A DNA stretch of 64,000 nt from Flavobacteriaceae bacterium NBU2977 (GCA_019931105.1 JAIOUW010000001.1:186001-250000); one strand, 5' to 3'. Numbered from the stretch's first letter, positions 33,653 to 44,525 are shown. Made by a program: numbers and translations. The notes: a model not told the origin generated them from the letters alone.

Positions 33653-35051
33653 TATCATAACGCGCCTCTTTGAGATATTTCTCGACCACTTTGTTATACT
33701 CGGGGGTAATACGTAATAGTGCCGTATTTTCAATTTCGTACAATGCGCTGCGATTGTCGTAGCCCGTTTTTAGCAATTCTTCCAAGTAGAAAAGAGCCGT
33801 GCCGTAATCTTCAATTTGCGCACTGATAGAAATTACCTTTAGATACCCCTCGGCATTTTTGGGGTCAATAATGGTCTTCAGCATGTACAGAAAATTAAGC
33901 GCATCTAGATCTAAGTTCGGTTCTACCTTTAAAAGGTCGATATTGTCGGCGACCAAAGCATTGATATAGCCCCTTAGGCGCACACCCATCTGGCGTTCAA
34001 AGACATTTTGACTTTTATCATATTTTTCAAGTTCCTCCATTTGGTATTTCCACCAGCCGAGGTTATTGAAATTATAGTGCATGATGTCTTCCTCCAAATA
34101 ATAGTCATAGTCATCCTTTATCAGGCTTTCTTTAAAAAAGATGGAATTCTGACTGCGCGTGTGCGATCGGTAGAATTTGTTCTTCTTCAAGGTTTTCCTA
34201 TTTTCTTTTAATGAATCGACGCTTATAAATGGACGATAGACGTCGATCATGTCCAAAATGGCCCTGTCGGCAAGAAGCGGCTTGTTTTTGGTTACGAACT
34301 GACCCGCCTCACCCAAATTCTTTTTGTAAGACCGGTGTATGAAAGTAGTGTCCCTGGCTACGATATTGTCTGCCATTGCGCCCAAGGTAAATAGTTCAAG
34401 GGCCTTGGAAAGTTGTTCTTTGGGCGGCCATTCATGACCTCCTTCGAAGACCAAAAGTTGATTTGGAAACTTCAATCTATCCAATGTCTCTTCCAACGAA
34501 ATCAGGTCAGGATAACTATAATCAAGATTACCAACTATACCAATAAAATGAAAAGGATTCTTATCGCTCAAGACCTCGGTGGTAGAAATCGCGGACCCAC
34601 AAGAAATTACGCCCTTGACGGTCTTAATAAAAGTAGGGATCAATGAAGAAAATCTACCCCCGCCCGAAAATCCGGCCACATAGGTTCTGTTCATTTGTGC
34701 CGGAAGCATATTATAAACGGAATTGAACATGCGGCTACTAACCAGCATATTATCGGTCAAGGACAACGAATCGGAAACATTGTTCGAACTCGCCAGAATA
34801 TATCCCTGTTCTTCGGCCGCTTCCTTGAAAACGCCAAGTGCCTGCCTACCCCGACCTTTCATGTCAAAAACAAAAACGACCGGCCACTTTTTTGAAGTAT
34901 CGAAATTGGTGGGCAGGTAAAGGGCAAAGCTTTCGGCAACGGTATCCAGAACAGAAACCGCATCGGTAATAACTCCTTTTTTAAGGGCGATCTGCTGTGC
35001 CGAGGCACAAATAAAAGACCCCAAGGCAAGTACGAATAAAATTCTTTTCAT
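33639..35051 (-). CDS. Secreted alpha/beta-hydrolase with helical C-terminal half
   Basis: A 470-residue exported protein with signal peptide to about residue 18 (FICASAQQ). Residues 25-230 look like an alpha/beta-hydrolase or esterase fold: WPVVFVFDMKGRGRQAL, nucleophile elbow AGFSGGGRFSS and a possible acid/His region LLVFEGGHEWP. Residues 230-470 are helical, without clear catalytic motifs, and resemble TPR-like repeats. Substrate unknown. Single gene, converging on the DJ-1 gene. Confidence 0.72.
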   Translation of the reverse strand: MKRILFVLALGSFICASAQQIALKKGVITDAVSVLDTVAESFALYLPTNFDTSKKWPVVFVFDMKGRGRQALGVFKEAAEEQGYILASSNNVSDSLSLTDNMLVSSRMFNSVYNMLPAQMNRTYVAGFSGGGRFSSLIPTFIKTVKGVISCGSAISTTEVLSDKNPFHFIGIVGNLDYSYPDLISLEETLDRLKFPNQLLVFEGGHEWPPKEQLSKALELFTLGAMADNIVARDTTFIHRSYKKNLGEAGQFVTKNKPLLADRAILDMIDVYRPFISVDSLKENRKTLKKNKFYRSHTRSQNSIFFKESLIKDDYDYYLEEDIMHYNFNNLGWWKYQMEELEKYDKSQNVFERQMGVRLRGYINALVADNIDLLKVEPNLDLDALNFLYMLKTIIDPKNAEGYLKVISISAQIEDYGTALFYLEELLKTGYDNRSALYEIENTALLRITPEYNKVVEKYLKEARYDIIER

Positions 35052-35125
35052 AGCAAAAGGTTAATCAAAAACCCGGCCAAAATTACCACTCAAAACAATA
35101 TGGTAAATATGTGGCTCAAATATGC

Positions 35126-35950
35126 CTATTCCCCTATCTGACCTATTTCTATTCCCTCTGAATAGGCAACCTTTATGTCGTTCTCGCTGAAAGCCTTCTT
35201 GATGGCCCTGTTGGCCGCAAAGGTGACTTCCCAGTAATCATCGGGCAACACATAAGGCCGTACGATGAGCTGAACATTATGCGAATCAAAATTATGGATA
35301 CCGATTTCAGGTAATGGCTCTTTTAGAATTTTTGGCACGCCCTGAAGTGATTCCGCGATAATTTTGTTTACCCTTGGAAAACTCTCAGAATAGGGCATGG
35401 TTACCTCCAATTCTAAACGGATCATTCCTTTTTCGGAGTAATTGGTCACGACGGAATCGGTAATCTTCGAATTGGGAATTATCAGAATCTTGTTCCCCGG
35501 CGTGAGCACATCTGTACTAAAAATTCCTATTTGCTCAACACTTCCAAATTTTTCCTCTACTTGAATCCAATCTCCGACCTTGTACGGTTTTAAGGTAAGG
35601 ATAAGGATTCCGGATGCAAAATTTCCCAAACTCCCCTGAAGGGCCATTCCAACAGCAAATCCCGCTGCCGCAAGAATGGCTACCAATCCGGTCAAGTCGG
35701 CCCCCAAGACTGAAGCTATGACAAAAAGCACAGCGCCTTTGAGCAATATGCCGACCGTGGAAGATAGAAACGGTCTCAATGTTTCTGAAAAACCGGTTCT
35801 TTTGAGGGCAGCGTTAACGACCTGTACAATTTTCTTCGCAATCTTAAAGCCGATCCACAGAATGACCCCAGCCGCAATGATCCTTGGCAGATAGAAGATT
35901 GCCTTGTCGATGGCAATCTGCATGTATTCGTTCAATTTGTCCCATTCCAT
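35126..35950 (-). CDS. MscS-family mechanosensitive channel, compact form
   Basis: A 274-residue channel with a conserved-TM-helix N terminus (residues 15-40), a second helix at about 60-85 and the pore helix LAAAGFAVGMALQGSLGNFASG, then the MscS beta domain (KVGDWIQVEEKFGSVEQI, IIPNSKI). This matches the YnaI/YggB-like E. coli MscS length. It is only distantly like the channel at 16772. Single gene between the hydrolase and the symporter. Confidence 0.9.
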   Translation of the reverse strand: MEWDKLNEYMQIAIDKAIFYLPRIIAAGVILWIGFKIAKKIVQVVNAALKRTGFSETLRPFLSSTVGILLKGAVLFVIASVLGADLTGLVAILAAAGFAVGMALQGSLGNFASGILILTLKPYKVGDWIQVEEKFGSVEQIGIFSTDVLTPGNKILIIPNSKITDSVVTNYSEKGMIRLELEVTMPYSESFPRVNKIIAESLQGVPKILKEPLPEIGIHNFDSHNVQLIVRPYVLPDDYWEVTFAANRAIKKAFSENDIKVAYSEGIEIGQIGE

Positions 35951-36006
35951 GTAATAAAATAAACGATTAAATCGCGTATGGACAAATATTAAATAATTTA
36001 TATTCC

Positions 36007-37572
36007 CTACCCGATCGCTTTCATATATTTCACCAATTCTTCCTTGACCTTTGGCAAGAGTATGAACAAACCGATCATATTGGGCACCAACATAGCGAAT
36101 ATCATCGCATCTGAAAAATCCGTTACGGAATCAAGTCCGGCAGCGGCACCCACGACGACAAAAAGACAAAAAATAGATTTGTACAAATATTCCATTGACT
36201 TGCCCCTTCCAAACAGAAACGACCATGCCTGGTACCCGTAATAAGACCATGAGATCATTGAGGAAAAAGCAAACAATATGACCGCCAACGCCAATAAATA
36301 AGGAAACCACCAAACACCACTGGCCAGAGCATTAGCGGTCAGCACCACGCCTTGGGCATCTGATATTTCGGTCCCGACCTGAATCTGACCGGTAACGATC
36401 AGTACCAATGCGGTCATGGTGCACACGACCACGGTATCTATAAAAGGCTCCAATAATGCCACCAAACCCTCACTGGCCGCAAATTTTGTCTTGACAGCCG
36501 AATGGGCGATCGATGCGGAACCGATGCCCGCCTCGTTCGAGAAAGCCGCCCTTTTAAAACCTTGGATCATTACACCTATGACCCCTCCGGCAATGCCCTT
36601 TGGATCAAAAGCACCTTCAAGAATCGAACGAAAGGCTGCAGGAACAATTTCAAAATTGATGATCAAGATACCGACTACGGCCAAAACATACATTACGACC
36701 ATAGCCGGGACAATCTTGTCGGTAACCTTGGCTATTTTCTTGATACCTCCGATAATAACGATAGCTACCAATACCGACATAAACAGGCCGAACAACCATC
36801 CCTTTCCATGTATAAAACTGGTGTCTCCCCCCGTTACGTGCTCGAACAACTGAAAAGCTTGGTTGATCTGGAACATATTTCCGCCACCAAAGGATCCGCC
36901 AATGCACATTATGGCGAAAACCATGGCCAAGATCTTTCCCAATTTGGCCAAACCCTTTTTTTTCAGGCCTGTTGAGAGATAATACATTGGGCCACCGTAA
37001 ACCGTACCGTTTTCATCAATTTCACGATACACGACCCCAAGGGTACATTCGACAAACTTGGAGGCCATACCCAAGAAACCCACCAATACCATCCAAAAGG
37101 TCGCCCCCGGGCCACCAAGTGAAAGTGCAATGGCCACACCTGCAATATTTCCAAGTCCTACGGTTGCCGACAAAGCGGCCGTCAAGGCTTGAAAATGAGT
37201 CACTTCACCTTGATGGCCTTCGACACGTATGGTATCGGGCTGGTCTCCTTCGTCCGTAAAAACGGATTCAGAAACCTCAATTGGAAGTTTGTCCTCCAAA
37301 TCATCGTAATCACCTTTGACAATTCTAAGGGCCGTTGCAAAACTACCAAAGTTGATCCCTTTAAAATAAACCGTGAAATAGCCCGCACCAAATAGAAGCA
37401 CCATAAGCACCCAAGGAATTCCGACCGAATCGGTTATCGGAATTTCGGCAAAAATCGCATTGACGAACCAACCCGTCGCATCTTCGAATTTTCGGTTGAT
37501 CAGTTCATCGGCACCTTGTAGAACAGTAGGGCTTAAAAGCAAAATGAGAGGTGAAAATAATTTAATGGGCAT
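36007..37572 (-). CDS. Alanine/glycine:cation symporter (AGCS family)
   Basis: A 521-residue Na+- or H+-coupled amino acid transporter of the DAACS-like AGCS family. About ten helices; diagnostic blocks are TALSATVGLGNIAGVAIAL near residue 135, GGPMYYLS near 190 and GFKRAAFSNEAGIGSASIAHS near 340. The start lies at the edge of a strong palindrome, so its expression is probably under a repressor or activator that binds there. The Lrp gene at 39068 is one candidate regulator. Confidence 0.92.
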   Translation of the reverse strand: MPIKLFSPLILLLSPTVLQGADELINRKFEDATGWFVNAIFAEIPITDSVGIPWVLMVLLFGAGYFTVYFKGINFGSFATALRIVKGDYDDLEDKLPIEVSESVFTDEGDQPDTIRVEGHQGEVTHFQALTAALSATVGLGNIAGVAIALSLGGPGATFWMVLVGFLGMASKFVECTLGVVYREIDENGTVYGGPMYYLSTGLKKKGLAKLGKILAMVFAIMCIGGSFGGGNMFQINQAFQLFEHVTGGDTSFIHGKGWLFGLFMSVLVAIVIIGGIKKIAKVTDKIVPAMVVMYVLAVVGILIINFEIVPAAFRSILEGAFDPKGIAGGVIGVMIQGFKRAAFSNEAGIGSASIAHSAVKTKFAASEGLVALLEPFIDTVVVCTMTALVLIVTGQIQVGTEISDAQGVVLTANALASGVWWFPYLLALAVILFAFSSMISWSYYGYQAWSFLFGRGKSMEYLYKSIFCLFVVVGAAAGLDSVTDFSDAMIFAMLVPNMIGLFILLPKVKEELVKYMKAIG

Positions 37573-37592
37573 ACCTTAAAAATTTTTAAGGT
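37573..37592. promoter_or_regulatory. Proximal palindrome ACCTT-N10-AAGGT at the symporter start
   Basis: A perfect 20-base palindrome with A5/T5 centre, directly adjoining the symporter ATG. In RNA it could also form a hairpin over the start codon. Half-sites equal those of the distal palindrome. Confidence 0.7.
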
Positions 37593-37604
37593 CAATATGG
37601 CCGA

Positions 37605-37626
37605 AACCTTTTGCATGCAAAAGGTT
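37605..37626. promoter_or_regulatory. Distal palindrome, same half-sites, 33 bp upstream
   Basis: A perfect 22-base palindrome centred on GCATGC with outer arms AACCTT and AAGGTT. Its inner 20 bases are again ACCTT-N10-AAGGT. Centre-to-centre distance to the proximal palindrome is 33 bp, about three helical turns. Confidence 0.7.
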
Positions 37627-37877
37627 ACGCAATGCTTAAAAAAGGCCCATCAATATTTAACCAGTCATCAAGTACGTTCGGAACTTTAATAAAGAATTTC
37701 TTGAAACCAACTTTTCTCAAGGCAGAGCCGTAGAGCTACCTACCGACAGAAAGGTTTTGCCGGTTCCATTTTGATCTGAAGGTTAAAAGTCGCAATGCCG
37801 TTATTTAGCTTCCCATTTTTACGGGAATAGCAGTTTATCGGAAACCCCGACGCGGAATATCTGGGAATTCTTTGCGA

Positions 37878-38996
37878 TTAAAAACCGCCCTTTTTCAGTG
37901 TGGCATATTTCATTAGGTCATTCTCCTTGGCATATGAAATCAAGAGATTTTTGCCGTCTGCGCCGCTGATATTGAGCAACTTTTTAATTTGATGTATGTG
38001 TGCCTGAAAACCGTCGACACTGATATGCATGGCCTCTGCGATCTCGGTATACGATTTTTGGTCGCCCCAACATTCCAGGTTTGCCAGAACTTCTTTCTGT
38101 CGTACCGAAAGTTCGATCTTGGTGGTTTCCTTTAGCGTTTCCAGCTCTTTTTTTAGCCGGCCAATAGTATTCAAGTGGCTTTCATTGGCAACCTTCAATT
38201 GTAAATTAGTTTTTAGCAACTCTTCTTTTTCAAGCAGGAGCGATTCTAAACGAAATTGCTTTTCTTCCTTTTCGGAAAGGAATTTCCAACTGTAAAGTAA
38301 AATCGAAAATAATACGATAAACAGAAATTTAAAAGAAATGGCCGTGACCGTGCCCAATAGGGCCCAAGTATCTTCACGCATTGGTTTCACGAAACCACTA
38401 GGTACGATCCGGTGCGTTACGGCGATAACAATGAGAATGAAAAGCGCAAAGCTGGGCAAGTTCATGAACCGCATACTCCGTGTTTCAAAAGCCCGGTTCA
38501 ACGCATGCAGAAGCGCAAAGGCAACGACCACTGAAATCGGAATGTCGATCAACCAAATGAGCGAATTGTCGATACCATTCCCTACAAACGACACCATTAT
38601 GAATACAAAAGCCAACATACACATAACCCCAACATAAATCATAATAAATTCCCGTTCGGAAAATCGATCGACCATGCGGACGACTATATTTTGCCTTCCA
38701 CTATATTTAATCGATGGCAAGGAAAGTAAAATAAACATCGAATTCAATAGCGATAAGAACACTCCGAGATAAATAACAGGTTTACTGGTAGGCAGCAGGC
38801 CCAGTACGGTCACCCCTATAAGATTGGCCAGGGCGCCCAAGCCCCAAATCAAGATGGCGAGCCCGAACCACATGATGCCATTTATTCCATCAGTTCCGAC
38901 ATCGGTTCGCCGCTCTTTTTTGTAGATACGCTGAATGACGACCGCGGTAATCAGACACACAATTGCCGTAACCGCATATTCCAAGATAATTAGCAT
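37878..38996 (-). CDS. Membrane-bound LuxR-type transcriptional regulator
   Basis: A 372-residue protein with seven or eight helices in residues 1-250, a coiled coil at about 255-300 (LLLEKEELLKTNLQLKVANE, cut at 20) and a LuxR-type helix-turn-helix at about 300-372: ELSVRQKEVLANL, SYTEIAEAMHISVDGFQAHI. It likely senses a membrane or external signal and binds DNA without a separate kinase. No partner gene is adjacent. Function unknown, and the symporter control region lies just downstream of its stop. Confidence 0.8.
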   Translation of the reverse strand: MLIILEYAVTAIVCLITAVVIQRIYKKERRTDVGTDGINGIMWFGLAILIWGLGALANLIGVTVLGLLPTSKPVIYLGVFLSLLNSMFILLSLPSIKYSGRQNIVVRMVDRFSEREFIMIYVGVMCMLAFVFIMVSFVGNGIDNSLIWLIDIPISVVVAFALLHALNRAFETRSMRFMNLPSFALFILIVIAVTHRIVPSGFVKPMREDTWALLGTVTAISFKFLFIVLFSILLYSWKFLSEKEEKQFRLESLLLEKEELLKTNLQLKVANESHLNTIGRLKKELETLKETTKIELSVRQKEVLANLECWGDQKSYTEIAEAMHISVDGFQAHIHQIKKLLNISGADGKNLLISYAKENDLMKYATLKKGGF

Positions 38997-39067
38997 ACAT
39001 ATCGGTTGAATACCCTAAAATAATCAAAATCAATTTCTTGGCACTGGTTAAGCACTGTTTAACCAAA

Positions 39068-39526
39068 CTAACCATCTGCCCTGCCGATAGGTGCATTGGT
39101 GATTACGTTCGATAATATAATATGGGTTCTTGTCTCACCGTACTGAATCAATTGATCGATAAATTTCTCCAAATGAAACTGATCTTTGAAAACCACTTCC
39201 ATAACGATGTTCTCATTGCCCGTGATGCGATAACAGTTAATCACCTCATCGAAAGTACCCACTTTATCCAGAAACGGCCTTAGTTTACCCATGAACGCGC
39301 GCAGCGTGATGATCGCCTTTAATTGATGGCCGGCCTTCGCGTGCGAGACCATCGCCCTATATCCTAAAAGTATTCCGAGGTCCTCCATTTTTTTTACCCG
39401 CTCGGCCACCGCAGGGGGAGTGAGCCCCACTTTTCTACCAATATTGGCGAAAGTTTCGCGGGCATTGTTTTGAAGACATTCCAATATCTTCCAATTTAGG
39501 TCGTCTATCTTTGGATTCGAAGACAT
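39068..39526 (-). CDS. Lrp/AsnC-family transcriptional regulator
   Basis: A 152-residue regulator with an N-terminal helix-turn-helix (residues 8-60: ILECLQNNARETFANIGRKV, cut at 20, then VGLTPPAVAERVKKMED) and a C-terminal ligand-binding RAM domain (70-150). It probably senses amino acids. Lrp-type proteins bind palindromic DNA in helically phased arrays, so the twin sites before the alanine/glycine symporter 1.5 kb away are plausible targets; this link is inference. Confidence 0.9.
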   Translation of the reverse strand: MSSNPKIDDLNWKILECLQNNARETFANIGRKVGLTPPAVAERVKKMEDLGILLGYRAMVSHAKAGHQLKAIITLRAFMGKLRPFLDKVGTFDEVINCYRITGNENIVMEVVFKDQFHLEKFIDQLIQYGETRTHIILSNVITNAPIGRADG

Positions 39527-39637
39527 TTTTCTCTAATAATTAACTTTCAAAAGTAAATATACAACAATACTATTTTTTACAAAGACAGATATCTCGTTTC
39601 CTTCCTAACTTTATATTATAATTGCTTGAAAGGAAAA

Positions 39638-40039
39638 ATGGCCCACAACCGTCTAAGTTCGATTCCGGTTTACCGGAAATCACTGGAACTCTGCTCGATG
39701 AGCAGGGCGATTGCTTCGTACGTTTCGTTCAATAAAGATTTGCTCAAACTCTACAAGTCACAAAGTCTTCGCGATATTATGGCCGACGCCATTTTGACCG
39801 ATGCTATTTTGATTCCGCAACAAATTGCGAAGGCCGAATATTCAAGATCACGTTCAGAACGATTGAAAAGTGCGACTTTCATTAACATCATGATCCGCAA
39901 TATCAATTCATATTGTCGTGGACTCGAACATGACGGAGTGCGCGAAAAAGAGTATTTGAATCTACTTCGCAACGAAGTCAAAAGTTTTCGAAAGTCATTT
40001 AAGGAATGGCGAAAATCGATTATCAACAGTCCTTTATAG
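39638..40039 (+). CDS. Four-helix-bundle protein, S23-like
   Basis: A 133-residue helical protein. YRKSLELCSMSRAIASYV, ILTDAILIPQQIAKAEYSRS and FINIMIRNINSYCRGLE echo the helix pattern of the S23/four-helix-bundle (TIGR02436) group, but with low similarity. Role unknown. I use ATG 39638, preceded at the right distance by AAAGGA, one of the few ribosome-binding-like sites in the window; a TTG at 39626 would include this site in the protein. Divergent from the Lrp gene. Confidence 0.6.
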   Translation: MAHNRLSSIPVYRKSLELCSMSRAIASYVSFNKDLLKLYKSQSLRDIMADAILTDAILIPQQIAKAEYSRSRSERLKSATFINIMIRNINSYCRGLEHDGVREKEYLNLLRNEVKSFRKSFKEWRKSIINSPL

Positions 40040-40092
40040 GTAGCCCCGAACCTTTTATTTTGTCAATCCTTTTAATGTAGGTTTCAGGTGGC

Positions 40093-43000
40093 TCACATAT
40101 TTCTACGATATTGGCCGCCTACCTCGAACAAAGCCCTTGTAATTTGACCAAGGGAACAGTTTTTGGTCACTTCCATAAGTTTTTCATAAACATTTCCGTT
40201 CTCAATGGCGGTTTTACGAAGCTCTTCCAACAGTTCTTCAGATTTCTTCTTGTTCGCCGTATGTAAATTTTCCAAGGTCGTGATCTGCGCCTTCTTTTCT
40301 TCCTCGGTGGCGCGAATAATCTCTTTGGGCAAAGTTGTCGGGGATCCCTTCGAACTTAAAAAAACGTTTACCCCGACTATCGGATATTCGCCCGTGTGCT
40401 TTAGGGTTTCATAGTGTAAGCTTTCTTCTTGAATTTTAGAACGTTGGTACATGGTCTCCATGGCACCGAGCACCCCTCCCCTCTCGGTTATTCTATCAAA
40501 CTCGAGGAGTACGGCTTCCTCTACCAGATCGGTAAGTTCTTCGATAATAAACGAACCCTGCAATGGGTTTTCATTTTTAGCAAGGCCCAGTTCCCTATTT
40601 ATTATCAATTGTATCGCCATTGCCCTTCGCACCGATTCTTCAGTAGGCGTCGTTATTGCCTCATCATAAGCGTTGGTATGCAATGAATTGCAATTATCGT
40701 AAATGGCATATAGGGCCTGCAAGGTCGTACGTATATCGTTAAAATCGATTTCTTGGGCATGCAGGCTGCGCCCTGAAGTCTGTATATGGTACTTTAACAT
40801 CTGGGCCCTTGAATCGGCACCGTACCTATACTTCATCGCCTTGGCCCATATTTTTCTTGCGACCCTACCGATAACGGCATATTCAGGATCAATACCGTTC
40901 GAAAAGAAAAATGAAAGGTTCGGACCGAACTTATTGATATCCATACCCCGACTCAGGTAATACTCGACATAAGTGAATCCGTTGGAAAGTGTAAAAGCCA
41001 GTTGTGTTATCGGATTGGCCCCTGCTTCGGCTATATGATAGCCCGATATGGATACGGAATAAAAATTCCGGATCGCATTCTGAATAAAATATTCCTGCAC
41101 ATCGCCCATCAAACGTAAGGCGAACTCGGTCGAAAATATACAGGTATTCTGTGCCTGATCTTCTTTAAGGATATCGGCCTGGACCGTACCGCGCACTTGA
41201 CCAAGGGTTTTCTTCTTGATCTCTTGATAAACTTCCTTGGGCAATACTGCATCGCCGGTCACGCCCAAAAGCATCAATCCCAAGCCGTTGTTGCCTTCGG
41301 GTAGTTGACCATTATAGTTTGGACGGATAGTTCCCTTTTTTTTATAGATCGATATTATTTTTCTTTCCACCTCATCTTCAAGTCCGTTCTCAACGATGTA
41401 CTTTTCGCAACTTTGGTCGATCGCGGCATTCATAAAGAAACCAAGTAAAATAGGAGCCGGCCCGTTAATGGTCATGCTCACGGAGGTCATCGGGTCGCAA
41501 AGGTCGAAACCTGAATAGAGTTTTTTTGCATCGTCAAGACAACAAATTGATACTCCCGCATTTCCTATTTTGCCATAAATATCAGGTCGATGGTCGGGAT
41601 CGCCACCGTAGAGTGTTACCGAATCAAAGGCTGTTGACAAGCGCTTTGAGTCCATGCCAAAACTCAAGTAATGAAACCTGCGATTCGTTCGTTCTGGTCC
41701 ACCCTCACCCGCGAACATCCGTGTCGGATCCTCACTCTTTCTTTTAAAAGGATAAAGTCCAGCCGTATACGGAAATTCACCGGGCACATTCTCTTGTAGA
41801 GACCAATAAAGCAAATCGCCCCAGGCTTTGTACCTGGGCAGAACCACTTTGGGCAGTTGAATGTGCGCAAGCGATTCTACATGGGTTTCAATTCTAACAT
41901 CCTTGCCCCTAACCTTAAACTTATATTCGCCATTGGCGTATAATTTTACTTTTTCCTTCCAATTTAGGATGATATCCCAATTACTGGGTTCCAGATCCAA
42001 TTTTTGACGATCGAATTCCTTGATCAACAGTTCCTGCAATTCTCGTCTATTATCGGAATCAAGAGCATCGGAAGGCGGCGTATCAAGTCCGTTCTTGGTC
42101 AATTTCGGCCGCGCATTACTGAGGCTTTCCACAGTCTTATAGATACCGTATAAGCGTTGCGCAATCTCTGCCTGGGCTCTCGCTTTCTCATCATAAGCCC
42201 GATTACTCTCCACTATTTCAGCGAGGTAGCGTGTTCTTGCGGGCGGAATAATGAACGGCTTTTCCGTTTGGCCGGTATCCGCCTTTATGGTCGACTTAAG
42301 TCCGATTTTGGTCTTCTCGTTCAACTTGTCGATTAAGGCCATGTACAACCGATCCATACCTGGATCATTGAACTGAGAAGCTATGGTGCCAAAAATGGGC
42401 AAATCGTCTTGGCCCGTATTCCAAAGGCCATGGTTTCGGGCAAATTGTTTTCTAACGTCGCGCAATGCATCTTGCGCCCCCCTTTTATCAAACTTATTGA
42501 TGGCCACCAAATCGGCAAAGTCGAGCATATCGATTTTTTCCAATTGCGTCGCCGCCCCAAATTCAGGGGTCATAACATATAGCGATACATCGCTATGTTC
42601 AATGATCTCGGTATCTGATTGTCCAATACCCGAAGTTTCCAAAATGATCAAATCAAATTCAGCGGCCTTTAGGATTTCAAGCGCCTGATCTACATGTTTT
42701 GATAACGCAAGATTCGCCTGCCTTGTGGCCAAAGACCGCATATAGACGCGATCATTGTTTATTGCATTCATGCGTATTCTATCCCCCAACAACGCCCCGC
42801 CCGTTTTTCTTTTGGATGGGTCAACGGAAACCAGACCGATCGTCTTGTCGGGAAAATCCTTTAGAAAACGGCGAACGAGCTCATCTATAAGACTTGACTT
42901 GCCGGCACCCCCTGTGCCCGTTATACCAATTACGGGAGCATTTTGCGTGGGCTTCTTTACAGAGGAAAAATACTTCTCAAAAGTTTCAGGGTTATTCTCG

Positions 43001-43530
43001 GCCAAGGTTATCATACGGGCAATGGTGCCTACTTCTTTCTGTTTGATTGATACCTCTAGATTTTTGTCTTTTGTAAGTTTTAAACTTGGCATGGCAAAAT
43101 CGCTTTGAGCCACCAAATCATTGATCATACCCTGAAGTCCCATTTTACGACCATCATCAGGAGAATAAATCCTCGCAATGCCGTATGACATCAACGCGTC
43201 GATCTCTTTCGGAAGTATTACGCCACCTCCACCACCGAATATTTTGATATGTCCCGCTCCTCTTTCCTGTAAGAGATCGTGCATATATTTGAAATACTCC
43301 ATATGTCCGCCTTGGTACGAGGTCATTGCAATGGCATTGACATCTTCCTGAATCGCACAATCGACCACTTCGACCACACTTCGGTCATGGCCAAGATGAA
43401 TCACCTCGACGCCGGTGGCCTGTATTATACGACGCATGATATTGATTGCGGCATCATGGCCGTCAAAAAGCGAAGCGGCCGTCACGATTCTTACCTTGTG
43501 TTTCGGCACATAGGGCTTATTTTGTTTCAT
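40093..43530 (-). CDS. icmF: Fused isobutyryl-CoA mutase IcmF
   Basis: A 1145-residue cobalamin-dependent acyl-CoA mutase with its chaperone built in. Residues 10-140 bind B12 ([14 protein letters not shown], the D-x-H loop with Ala where MCM has Gly). Residues 190-430 are the MeaI/ArgK-like G-protein chaperone (P-loop [24 protein letters not shown]). Residues 560-1110 form the mutase barrel ([20 protein letters not shown], cut at 20). It interconverts isobutyryl-CoA and butyryl-CoA, or related pairs. ATG 43530 is used; 26 more open codons upstream have no family match. I see no cobalamin riboswitch in its short leader. Confidence 0.93.
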   Translation of the reverse strand: MKQNKPYVPKHKVRIVTAASLFDGHDAAINIMRRIIQATGVEVIHLGHDRSVVEVVDCAIQEDVNAIAMTSYQGGHMEYFKYMHDLLQERGAGHIKIFGGGGGVILPKEIDALMSYGIARIYSPDDGRKMGLQGMINDLVAQSDFAMPSLKLTKDKNLEVSIKQKEVGTIARMITLAENNPETFEKYFSSVKKPTQNAPVIGITGTGGAGKSSLIDELVRRFLKDFPDKTIGLVSVDPSKRKTGGALLGDRIRMNAINNDRVYMRSLATRQANLALSKHVDQALEILKAAEFDLIILETSGIGQSDTEIIEHSDVSLYVMTPEFGAATQLEKIDMLDFADLVAINKFDKRGAQDALRDVRKQFARNHGLWNTGQDDLPIFGTIASQFNDPGMDRLYMALIDKLNEKTKIGLKSTIKADTGQTEKPFIIPPARTRYLAEIVESNRAYDEKARAQAEIAQRLYGIYKTVESLSNARPKLTKNGLDTPPSDALDSDNRRELQELLIKEFDRQKLDLEPSNWDIILNWKEKVKLYANGEYKFKVRGKDVRIETHVESLAHIQLPKVVLPRYKAWGDLLYWSLQENVPGEFPYTAGLYPFKRKSEDPTRMFAGEGGPERTNRRFHYLSFGMDSKRLSTAFDSVTLYGGDPDHRPDIYGKIGNAGVSICCLDDAKKLYSGFDLCDPMTSVSMTINGPAPILLGFFMNAAIDQSCEKYIVENGLEDEVERKIISIYKKKGTIRPNYNGQLPEGNNGLGLMLLGVTGDAVLPKEVYQEIKKKTLGQVRGTVQADILKEDQAQNTCIFSTEFALRLMGDVQEYFIQNAIRNFYSVSISGYHIAEAGANPITQLAFTLSNGFTYVEYYLSRGMDINKFGPNLSFFFSNGIDPEYAVIGRVARKIWAKAMKYRYGADSRAQMLKYHIQTSGRSLHAQEIDFNDIRTTLQALYAIYDNCNSLHTNAYDEAITTPTEESVRRAMAIQLIINRELGLAKNENPLQGSFIIEELTDLVEEAVLLEFDRITERGGVLGAMETMYQRSKIQEESLHYETLKHTGEYPIVGVNVFLSSKGSPTTLPKEIIRATEEEKKAQITTLENLHTANKKKSEELLEELRKTAIENGNVYEKLMEVTKNCSLGQITRALFEVGGQYRRNM

Positions 43531-43673
43531 CTCTAAAAAAAGACCTTTAAAACCATGGCAATTTAAGGAAATCGCAAATAAAATCGTATTACGATTCAGA
43601 TTTAACAAAAAATAACATCAGCAAAAGCTTCGCACTACTAATTGTCTAATTTTGATTTCAAAAACAGGCTCAG

Positions 43674-44525
43674 TTGAAAACGACCATTTTAATATACTGT
43701 CAGGATCAAGCCGGTATTATCAGCAACGTTACCGGGTTCATTCATTCAAAAGGCGGAAACATCATTTATCTCGACCAACATGTGGATAAAGAAGCCAATG
43801 TTTTCTTTATGCGCCTGCAAAGTGATTTCGAAAAAAATATTCTTGACATACCACAATTTAAAAAGGAGTTCGAAGATACGTTGGGCAATAAGTACAATAT
43901 GGAATGGAGCCTGCATTTAGATACTACCATGCCTAAAATGTCCATCTTTGTTTCAAAATACAACCACTGTCTATACGATTTGTTAAGTCGGTACAAATCG
44001 GGCGAGCTTGAAGTTGATATTCCTTTCATAGTAAGCAATCATGATGATTTGAGCGATATTGCCGAACAGTTCGATGTGCCGTTCTACCATATTCCCGTAA
44101 GCACTGATAATAAGGCCGAGGCCGAAAACGAACATCTAAGACTCTTGAAGGAATACAATGTCGACTTTATCGTATTGGCCCGCTATATGCAAATCGTAAG
44201 CAAACGGTTAATAGATGTCTACCCGAACAAAATCATTAATATACACCATTCTTTTTTGCCTGCTTTCGCCGGGGCCAAACCCTATCATGCCGCTTTCGAA
44301 AGAGGTGTCAAGATTATTGGGGCCACCAGCCATTATGTCACCGAAGCCCTTGATGCCGGGCCTATCATAGAACAAGATGTGACCACCGTTTCGCATGCCC
44401 ATACCATTAAAGATTTTATTGCAAAAGGCCGGGATCTAGAAAAAATCGTGCTTTCAAGGGCCGTTAAATTGCATGTGCAACGAAAAACAATGGTCTACAA
44501 CAATAAAACGGTCATTTTCTCGTAA
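43674..44525 (+). CDS. purU: Formyltetrahydrofolate deformylase PurU
   Basis: A 283-residue enzyme that hydrolyses 10-formyl-THF to formate and THF, balancing one-carbon pools. An ACT domain (1-85: CQDQAGIISNVTGFIHSKGG) precedes the formyltransferase-like domain (88-283) with the catalytic Asn-His-Asp set in INIHHSFLPAFAGAKPYHAA and TEALDAGPIIEQD. Start is TTG 43674. The DUF4197 gene follows 41 bases later. Confidence 0.94.
   Translation: MKTTILIYCQDQAGIISNVTGFIHSKGGNIIYLDQHVDKEANVFFMRLQSDFEKNILDIPQFKKEFEDTLGNKYNMEWSLHLDTTMPKMSIFVSKYNHCLYDLLSRYKSGELEVDIPFIVSNHDDLSDIAEQFDVPFYHIPVSTDNKAEAENEHLRLLKEYNVDFIVLARYMQIVSKRLIDVYPNKIINIHHSFLPAFAGAKPYHAAFERGVKIIGATSHYVTEALDAGPIIEQDVTTVSHAHTIKDFIAKGRDLEKIVLSRAVKLHVQRKTMVYNNKTVIFS

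Larger units (their letters stand above)
37573..37877. other. 305-bp gap upstream of the symporter
   Basis: Two palindromic operators fill the first 54 bases next to the symporter. From 37627 to 37877 I see no ORF, hairpin terminator or clear TAnnTTTG box. Confidence 0.5.

Noticed and set aside
36416..36975. Plus-strand frames opposite the AGCS symporter
   Set aside because: They are antisense shadows with rare-residue composition and no family resemblance.
37605..37626. Distal palindrome as a transcription terminator
   Set aside because: No T-run follows on either strand and there is no gene ending at that place.
43531..43673. Cobalamin riboswitch upstream of icmF
   Set aside because: The 143-bp gap is too short and lacks a B12-box-like sequence.
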